Shown here piece by piece: positions 58,319 to 64,000 of a stretch of 64,000 nucleotides of DNA. The notes below the pieces were generated by a model that was not told the origin of the DNA, searched no databases, and saw only the letters and a list, made by a program, of their open reading frames with translations. How positions within the stretch are numbered: the stretch's first letter is position 1; every line of letters starts with the position of its first letter. This DNA is from Streptomyces sp. NBC_00078. GTDB lineage: Bacteria > Actinomycetota > Actinomycetes > Streptomycetales > Streptomycetaceae. The stretch spans positions 8,928,001 through 8,992,000 of the forward strand of contig NZ_JAPELX010000001.1 in NCBI RefSeq assembly GCF_026343335.1. The letters run 5' to 3'. Both the position numbers and the translations under genes were made by a program.

Positions 58319-60661
58319 ATGTCCCCTACGCCGCACCTCTCCAGACGAGGACTGCTGGCCGCCGGCGCGGCCTCGGCCGCACTCCCCCTGCTCGCCCCCT
58401 CCGTCGCATCCGCCCGCCCGGCCGGCGAGGTCCGCCGCGCCCCCTACACGTTCCGCAACGCCGAGATAGTCGGAGGCGGCTTCGTCACCGGCATCGTCTT
58501 CAACCAGCGCGAACCCGGACTGGTGTACGCCCGCACCGACATCGGCGGCGCCTACCGCCTCGACACGGCGTCCCGGCGGTGGCTCCCCCTCACCGACTGG
58601 ATCGGCTGGGACGAGTACGGACACACCGGCATCATCAGCATCGCCACCGACGAGGGCGACCCCGACCGCGTCTACCTGGCGGCGGGCACCTACACCCTTC
58701 CCGACTGGGACCCGACCATGGCGGCGATCCTGCGGTCGACCGACCGCGGCCGCACCTGGCAGACCACGCCCCTGCCGTTCCGGCTGGGCGGCAACATGCC
58801 CGGCCGGGGCATCGGCGAGCGGCTGGTGATCGACCCCAATCGCAACAGGATCCTCTACCTGGGAGTGCGCGGGGGCCACGGGCTGTGGCGGAGTACCGAC
58901 TACGGCAAGACCTTCGCGAAGGTGACCAGCTTCCCCAACGCGGGCAACTTCGTCCCCGACCCCAACGACCCCAGCGGCTACTCCGGCGACAACCAAGGTG
59001 TGCTGCAAGTCCTCTTCGACAAGCGCACCGGCAGAGCGGGCAGGGCCACCCGGACCCTCTACGTCACCGTCGCCGACACCGACAACATCCTGTACCGGTC
59101 CACCGACGCGGGAGCGACCTGGGAACGCGTACCCGGGCAGCCCACCGGCTTCATCCCGCACCACGCGGTCTTCGACCACGTCGGCGGCTACCTGTACCTG
59201 GCGACCAGCAACACCGCCGGCCCCGGCGACGGGTCCAAGGGCGACGTATGGAAGCTGGACACCGCCACCGACACCTGGACCCGCATCAGCCCGGTTCCCT
59301 CCACCAGCGACGACAACCAGTACGGTTACAGCGGCCTGACCATCGACCGGCAGAACCCGGACACCCTGATGGTGTCCACCCAGATCAAGTGGTGGCCCGA
59401 CTGCATCCTGTTCCGCTCCACCGACGGCGGTGCGAGCTGGACCCGCGCGTGGGACATGGACACGAACTCCGAGCGCACCCTGCGCTACGACATCGACATC
59501 TCCGCCGCCCCCTGGCTGACCTGGAACGGCTCGCCGTCGCTTCCCGAGATGGCACCGAAACTGGGCTGGATGATGGAGTCCGTCCAGATCGACCCCTTCG
59601 ACTCTGGTCACTTCATGTACGGAACCGGCGCGACGATCTACGGCGCGGACAACCTGACCGACTGGGACAGCGGCGGCACGGTGCACATCTCCGTGCGAGC
59701 GCAGGGCCTGGAGGAGACCTCGATCGGCTGCGTGATCAGCCCACCCGGCGGTCCGGCACACCTCTTCTCGGGCGTGGGCGACGTCGGCGGCTTCCGGCAC
59801 ACGGATCTGAACAAGGCCACGAAGATGTACGACAATCCGACCTTCGGGGCCACGTCTGCCCTGGACTACGCAGAGCTGGCGCCCCACACCATCGTGCGGG
59901 TCGGCAACCCCACCGGCGGCTGGACCCAGCACTTCGGCATCTCCACCGACAGCGGCGACACCTGGACGCCCTCGCGCAGTGAGCCGTCCGGCGTCACCGG
60001 ACCCGGAATCGACGACCAGGCCGTCGCCATCAGCGCCGACGGCAGGCGGATCGTCTGGTCACCGGCGGGAGCTCCGGCCAGCTGGTCCGACGACCACGGA
60101 GCCACCTGGACGGTGTCGGAGGGGCTGCCGGCCGGGGTTTCGGTGCGCTCCGACCGGGTGAACCCCGCGAAGTTCTACGCCTACGGCTCCGGCGTCTTCT
60201 ACCTCAGCACGGACGGCGGCAAGAGCTTCAAGGCCACGGCGGCTACCGGTCTGCCCACTGCGGGGAACGTCCGGTTCAAGGCGGTACCGGGCCAGGAGGG
60301 CGACATCTGGCTGGCCGGCGGCACCAACAAGCCCACCACCCCCACGACGTACGGGATGTGGCGGTCGACCGACTCCGGATCGTCCTTCGCCAGGTTCGAG
60401 GCGGTGGACGAGGGCGATGTCGTCGGATTCGGCAAGGCCGCACCCGGCGCCACGTATCCCGCCGTCTACACCAGCTCCAAGATCGACGGCGTGCGCGGCA
60501 TCTTCCGGTCCGACGACGCGGGCCGGACGTGGATCCGTATCAACGACGACCGCCACCAGTACGCCTGGACGGGCAACACCATCACCGGAGACCCCCGGAT
60601 CTACGGCCGCATCTACTTCGGGACCAACGGACGGGGAGTCATGTACGGCGACCCGAAGTGA
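58319..60661 (+). CDS. Secreted GH74 xyloglucanase
   Basis: 780 residues from ATG 58319. Tat signal peptide MSPTPHLSRRGLLAAGAASA ending around VASA at ~32. The rest is the double seven-bladed propeller of GH74: repeated bacterial BNR-type S-x-D-x-G-x-T-W elements (STDRGRTWQTT, STDYGKTFAKV, STDAGATWERV, STDGGASWTRA, SDDHGATWTVS, STDGGKSFKAT). The two catalytic Asp sit in YARTDIGGAYR (Asp 74) and FSGVGDVGGFRH (Asp 488). The enzyme cuts the xyloglucan backbone outside the cell, delivering oligosaccharides for the GH2, GH62 and (formerly) GH31/GH36 enzymes. No carbohydrate-binding module is attached. Intact. Confidence 0.95.
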   Translation: MSPTPHLSRRGLLAAGAASAALPLLAPSVASARPAGEVRRAPYTFRNAEIVGGGFVTGIVFNQREPGLVYARTDIGGAYRLDTASRRWLPLTDWIGWDEYGHTGIISIATDEGDPDRVYLAAGTYTLPDWDPTMAAILRSTDRGRTWQTTPLPFRLGGNMPGRGIGERLVIDPNRNRILYLGVRGGHGLWRSTDYGKTFAKVTSFPNAGNFVPDPNDPSGYSGDNQGVLQVLFDKRTGRAGRATRTLYVTVADTDNILYRSTDAGATWERVPGQPTGFIPHHAVFDHVGGYLYLATSNTAGPGDGSKGDVWKLDTATDTWTRISPVPSTSDDNQYGYSGLTIDRQNPDTLMVSTQIKWWPDCILFRSTDGGASWTRAWDMDTNSERTLRYDIDISAAPWLTWNGSPSLPEMAPKLGWMMESVQIDPFDSGHFMYGTGATIYGADNLTDWDSGGTVHISVRAQGLEETSIGCVISPPGGPAHLFSGVGDVGGFRHTDLNKATKMYDNPTFGATSALDYAELAPHTIVRVGNPTGGWTQHFGISTDSGDTWTPSRSEPSGVTGPGIDDQAVAISADGRRIVWSPAGAPASWSDDHGATWTVSEGLPAGVSVRSDRVNPAKFYAYGSGVFYLSTDGGKSFKATAATGLPTAGNVRFKAVPGQEGDIWLAGGTNKPTTPTTYGMWRSTDSGSSFARFEAVDEGDVVGFGKAAPGATYPAVYTSSKIDGVRGIFRSDDAGRTWIRINDDRHQYAWTGNTITGDPRIYGRIYFGTNGRGVMYGDPK

Positions 60662-60719
60662 CGTCTGACTCCGGTCACCGCGACCGAACCTGCCGTGTCC
60701 GGATGTTCCGCCGACGGCG

Positions 60720-61322
60720 GCCCAGACGCTGAGCCTGGGCGCCTCCTGGACGCCGCTCGCCGGGCTGACCCCCGCGCAGTTCAACTCCTACCGGTCGGCC
60801 CTCGGCGAGGGCTGCGGGTTCCAGTCCGCGATGTACCGGCGGATGGAGTTCCTGCTCGGCGAGAAGTCCGCGTCCATGCCGGTCCCGCACCGGGGCGCGC
60901 CGCGCGTGCACGCCGAGCTGGAGAAGGCGCTGCAGCAGCCGAGCCTGTACGACGAGGCGCTGCGGCTGCTGGCGCGGCGCGGGCACGCGATCCCGGCGGA
61001 GGTCCTGGAGCGGGAACTCGCGCTGCGCGACGAGCCGTCGGCCGAGGTCGAGGAGGTGTGGTCCGAGCTGTACCGCGGTGAGCAGGACGCGGAGCTCGTA
61101 CGGCTCGGCGAGGCCCTCACGGACGCCGCCGAGCCGGTGTGGCGCTGGCGAAACGACCATCTCGTCGCCACCCGCAGGGCCATGCGCGAGCGGTTCCTGC
61201 TCGACGACGTTGGCTATCTGGACGGCAACTCGCTGGGTGCGCTGCCGAGCGCGGTGCCGGGGCGCGTCGAGGACGTCGTTCGCCGCCAGTGGGGCGAGCT
61301 GCGCATCCAGTCCTGGGACTGA
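60720..61322 (+). pseudogene. In-frame deletion fusion of tryptophan 2,3-dioxygenase and kynureninase
   Basis: From ~60725 the reading TLSLGASWTPLAGLTPAQF, GFQSAMYRRMEFLLGEKSASM, HRGAPRVHAELEKALQQPSLYDEALRLLARRGH and VWRWRNDHLVATRRAM is the C-terminal half of tryptophan 2,3-dioxygenase. It then passes directly into RERFLLDDVGYLDGNSLGALPSAVPGRVEDVVRRQWGELRIQSWD, the N-terminus of kynureninase, and stops at 61322. The heme-pocket N-terminus of the first and the PLP-Lys region of the second are gone. The two enzymes are often neighbours in an actinobacterial kynurenine operon, so one deletion explains the fusion. Confidence 0.82.
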
Positions 61323-61346
61323 GCCCTCCGGCCCCATGCCGATCCC

Positions 61347-61447
61347 GGGCGGGGGAGCACCCCGAGGCCGATGCGAAGCGCCACAGCAGAGCGCTCCAGG
61401 ACGCTCAGGCGCTTCTCGAAGCGGTGGCCGAGCGGTACGACGTCTGA
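61347..61447 (+). pseudogene. Unidentified C-terminal fragment
   Basis: HPEADAKRHSRALQDAQALLEAVAERYDV ends at TGA 61445-61447; it has natural helical composition but no start and no family match. Probably the tail of a lost gene. The remaining 61448-61656 shows nothing. Confidence 0.35.
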
Positions 61448-61656
61448 CTTCCAAGGGCGATCCCGCGGCAGCGGCGTTCCTCGCGCCCGAGCCTCTCGTC
61501 TACGACGAGGCCGGACCGGTACCCCAGCCGCCACCAGCTCCATCGCCCTCGTACCGTGACCACGGCCAAGCTCAGTGCCGTTGTTGCGGCTAACGGTAGC
61601 GTCGGATATTGGATCTCTCGGAATGCTCGGAGTTTCGCCACAGTTCGTCCTTCCGG

Positions 61657-63229
61657 TCAGCTGTGCTTGCCGAGTGTCGGCAGTCCGCCCGAGACCGTTC
61701 GGACACTGCGTCCGCGCCGACTCGCCCGCTTGGCCATCAGCAGTTGACGGGCCATCGCGCTCCACTGCGCTGCCTCGTCCTGGTTCCCCGCAGCTCTCTG
61801 CTCCCGGCCGGCCGCGAGCATGGCCGCCCGGGTCTTCCCGTACAGCGGTTCCGCGATCGAGGACACGGCTCCGCTGATCCGGACCGCACCTTCCCAACCT
61901 CGCTGGCAGAGCACGAGGCGTTGGTCCGAACCGTCATCCGTCAGGCTCACGGCGTACAGGCCGGCGCGGCTGCTGCCGAGCGAGATCTTCCCGAGCTGGA
62001 TCAGCGGTTCCGAGTCGCACGGCAGCAGGACTTCCTCGGGGTGGGCGTCGCGTGCGGGAGCCAGTGAGACGAGTTCGACCTGCTCGCCTTCTCGGCGGAC
62101 CCACATGCGGAGCGTGGGCCAGGAGAGTTCCTGGACGCGTTCGGCGGTCGCGCAGGCCATCTCCAGTTCGCCTTGCTGGAGTTGGGAGAGCGCGGTCTGG
62201 GCGATGTAGTACGCGCGGTTGCGGTGCTGGTCCGGGCGCAGGGCCGCGAGGCAGCGGTGGGCGTGGTACTCGGCCTGTTCGCCCTGGCCGAGGCGGTAGT
62301 GGGTGATGCCGGTCAGGCCGTGGAGTTCGCCGAGGGTGTAGAAGTCCATGGACGCGGGACAGTCTGGGCGAGGTCGGCGCGACCGAAGGCGTCGGCGGCT
62401 CGTCCGATGGCGCGCTGGGCGCGGATGCGGTCGCCGGCGCTCGCGGCGGACAGGGCCAGGCGGGCGTGGCTGAGTGAGGCGTACAGCGGATCGGTGCGGT
62501 GGGCGCGGGTGTTGAGGGCGGCTTCTGCCGCGGCGACGGAGTCGGCATGGCGTCCGCGTTGGTCGGCGAGCATCGCGGCGTAGCGCCAGATCTGGTGTTG
62601 GACCTGGCCGTCGCCGGAGAGCCCGGCGAGGTGGATTGCCTCGTTGAGGTGGGTCTGGGCGTCGGTGAAGCGCCGGGAGTCGACGGCGGCCCACATGGCA
62701 GTGGCGGTGAAGGCGGCGGCGGTTGCGTACAGGCGGGAGCGGGTCTTCTGGGTGGCGCTGCCGTTCTGCTGAAGGCCCCGGGTTCTCTCGACGAGGCTCA
62801 CGGCCTTGGCCTCCAGTTCGGTGCTGCCGCCGCGGTGTCGTCCATCAGCCACAGGGCGGCGAGTTCGCTGCGGAGGCTCATCACGTCGGTGGTGCCGACG
62901 GTGGGCCGGGTGGCTGCTGCTGTGGGGGCGGCAACGGCGAGGGCGGTCCCTGTGGTGGCGGTCATGAAGGTGCGTCGGAGCACGTGGGCCTCCTGTGGTG
63001 CGGGGCCGGCCGTGCTCCGTGCGGGGCGGACGAACCCTAAGTCGCTGATGGTGCGGCCGGTGACCTGTTCCAGGACCAGCTGGTACTTGCCCTGCGGCCA
63101 CTGGTTCTCGCCGGACAGCCAGCGGAAGACCGTCCGCTCGGTGAGCTTGCCGCGGCGGCCGGTCACAGCTTCTAACGCGTCGTTGAGGTCCTCGGCCAGC
63201 TCTTCGGGCGCCACTTCGTTGACGTCCAT
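61657..63229 (-). pseudogene. XRE/TPR transcriptional regulator, frameshifted and joined to another C-terminus
   Basis: ATG 63229 opens a helix-turn-helix (MDVNEVAPEELAEDLNDALEAV, LTERTVFRWLSGENQWPQGKYQLVLEQVTGR). A shift near 62815 leads to LEAKAVSLVERTRGLQQNGSATQKTRSRLYATAAAFTATAMWAAVDSRRF and TPR-type repeats (LNEAIHLAGLSGDGQVQHQIWRYAAMLADQRGRH). Another shift near 62345 leads to MDFYTLGELHGLTGITHYRLGQGEQAEYHAHRCLAALRPDQHRNRAYYIAQTALSQL. From ~62110 the sequence becomes unrelated (EGEQVELVSLAPARDAHPEEVLLPCDSEPLIQLGKISLG to the stop at 61657), apparently the tail of a different conserved protein fused in frame. Confidence 0.72.
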
Positions 63230-63686
63230 GCACCGGACGCAGGTCGAAGATCGAGAAGTGCACCCCACCCGGAGGGCCACACAGTAGGCTGTGTAGCGAC
63301 ACATGGGCTCTCAACTCGCGTGTCTTCAGGCACCGTTGCTTACCTCAGCGGCGCCTGCTCGCGTTTCCGCACGTCAAGCCGGTACTGCTGGACCCAGCGA
63401 CCGAAAAGCCATCGAGGACTTCCGATCCGGACACTCCGCCCGAGCTGGTACCTGGTCAGCGCCGCCGATCGAACGGCTGCGCCGACAGATCGCGGAGACC
63501 GGAGCCGTACGGCGGTTGCCGCGCAGGGCAAGCCGCAAGGCGCCCTACGGCTCCTGCAGTTGACCTAATCCCGGCCGGGTGTGGCTCTCCGCCGGGGCAG
63601 CTCTGAGCTGTAAGAACGCTGGTTGATGGTGTGGGCGGTGTAGGTGTCCTTCCACTGTGGCGGGTGAAGTAGGGGGCGACGATGGC
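63230..63686. other. Gap without a supported gene
   Basis: Between the regulator start and the GH31 remnant. Short open frames on both strands carry no recognisable motif. Confidence 0.4.
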
Positions 63687-64000
63687 GTCATTGATGGGCG
63701 CTGACTCGCAGTCCCTGGTCCTTGAGCCCGGCCAGCATGCCCTGCGGGTCGGGGAAGGCGTCGGGGTCCCAGGCGAAGTCGCACCACTGGTGGCCGCGCA
63801 TCCAGAAGCAGTCGAAGTGGAAGACGCTGAGCGGATGCCGCGCTCGGTCATGCCGCCGATGAAGCGGTTGACGGTGGCCTCGTCGTAGTCGGTGGTGAAG
63901 GAGGTGGTCAGCCACAGACCCAGGGCCCACGCCGGAGGCAGGGCGGAGCGGCCGGTCAGGGCGGTGTAGCGGACCAGGATCTCCTTGGGCGTGGGGCCGT
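63687..64000 (-). pseudogene. GH31 alpha-xylosidase fragment (5' part continues beyond the window)
   Basis: From the window edge leftward: PTPKEILVRYTALTGRSALPPAWALGLWLTTSFTTDYDEATVNRFIGGMTERGI, then one missing C near 63835 moves the frame and the protein continues PLSVFHFDCFWMRGHQWCDFAWDPDAFPDPQGMLAGLKDQGLRV before a stop at ~63688. This is the YicI-type alpha-xylosidase barrel (FHFDCFWM-G--WCDF-WD). The catalytic Asp region and C-terminal domains that should follow are absent, so the gene is dead. With GH74 nearby it suggests a former xyloglucan pathway. Confidence 0.8.

Noticed and set aside
1..64000. CRISPR arrays
   Set aside because: No series of regularly spaced identical repeats was found; the few direct repeats (14081, 16245) are two-copy.

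Overview
The window is high-G+C actinobacterial DNA, almost certainly from a Streptomyces. The evidence is the extreme third-position GC bias, GTG/TTG starts, Tat and Sec signal peptides on secreted glycosidases with ricin-type lectin modules, many one-component regulators (GntR, HxlR, LysR, TetR, MarR, XRE/MmyB-like), and the IS families present (IS630, IS110, ISL3, IS982, IS21, ISKra4, IS5). No rRNA, tRNA or CRISPR array was recognised. The number of broken genes and IS remnants points to accessory DNA, such as a chromosomal arm or an old island.

Layout. 0-9 kb: tail of a ribose-type ABC permease with a GntR regulator; a CoA-transferase scar; an HxlR / SRPBCC / LLM-oxidoreductase operon; a LysR scar; a 5'-truncated AraC gene; a complete IS630 element with a probable -1 frameshift; a divergent PhtD-like protein / LysR pair with a textbook LysR box. 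9-16 kb: phosphotransferase, SDR, MmyB-like regulator, MobF-relaxase and WD40 debris, a lipoprotein, an ISL3 scar, and a methyltransferase held between two ~75-bp inverted repeats. 16-19.3 kb: a large HTH-NACHT STAND ATPase with a palindrome at its start codon and a divergent small membrane protein. 19.3-29 kb: a mobile-element graveyard (IS110, IS982, ISL3 invaded by an IS21 remnant that carries an SDR/TetR pair, ISKra4) plus a nucleoside-deoxyribosyltransferase-like gene, a second SDR and an ornithine-cyclodeaminase-like gene.

29-50 kb is a carbohydrate region: secreted GH62 arabinofuranosidase, GDSL esterase, beta-helix glycosidase and GH2 beta-galactosidase, with a broken GH5 and an SBP-GH36 chimera. 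Inside it lies a tightly coupled six-gene operon (38211 down to 31298): GH36-type glycosidase, PAPS sulfotransferase, guanidino-modifying enzyme, GT2 glycosyltransferase, MFS exporter and a degenerate APS-kinase-like protein. I do not recognise this combination, and it is one of the two best candidates for an undescribed system; the other is the HTH-NACHT locus. 50-64 kb: a MarR/DsbA/MBL/SnoaL-type operon whose last gene has lost its start codon, more IS debris, a Nudix hydrolase, a stand-alone condensation domain, a secreted GH74 xyloglucanase, a TDO-kynureninase deletion scar, a broken XRE/TPR regulator, and a broken GH31 alpha-xylosidase running off the end.

Taken together, the enzymes suggest extracellular attack on xyloglucan, arabinoxylan and galactan side chains. 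Several members of that set (GH5, GH36, GH31) are pseudogenes, so the locus looks partly decayed. All functional calls are from reading sequence and family motifs; nothing was searched.
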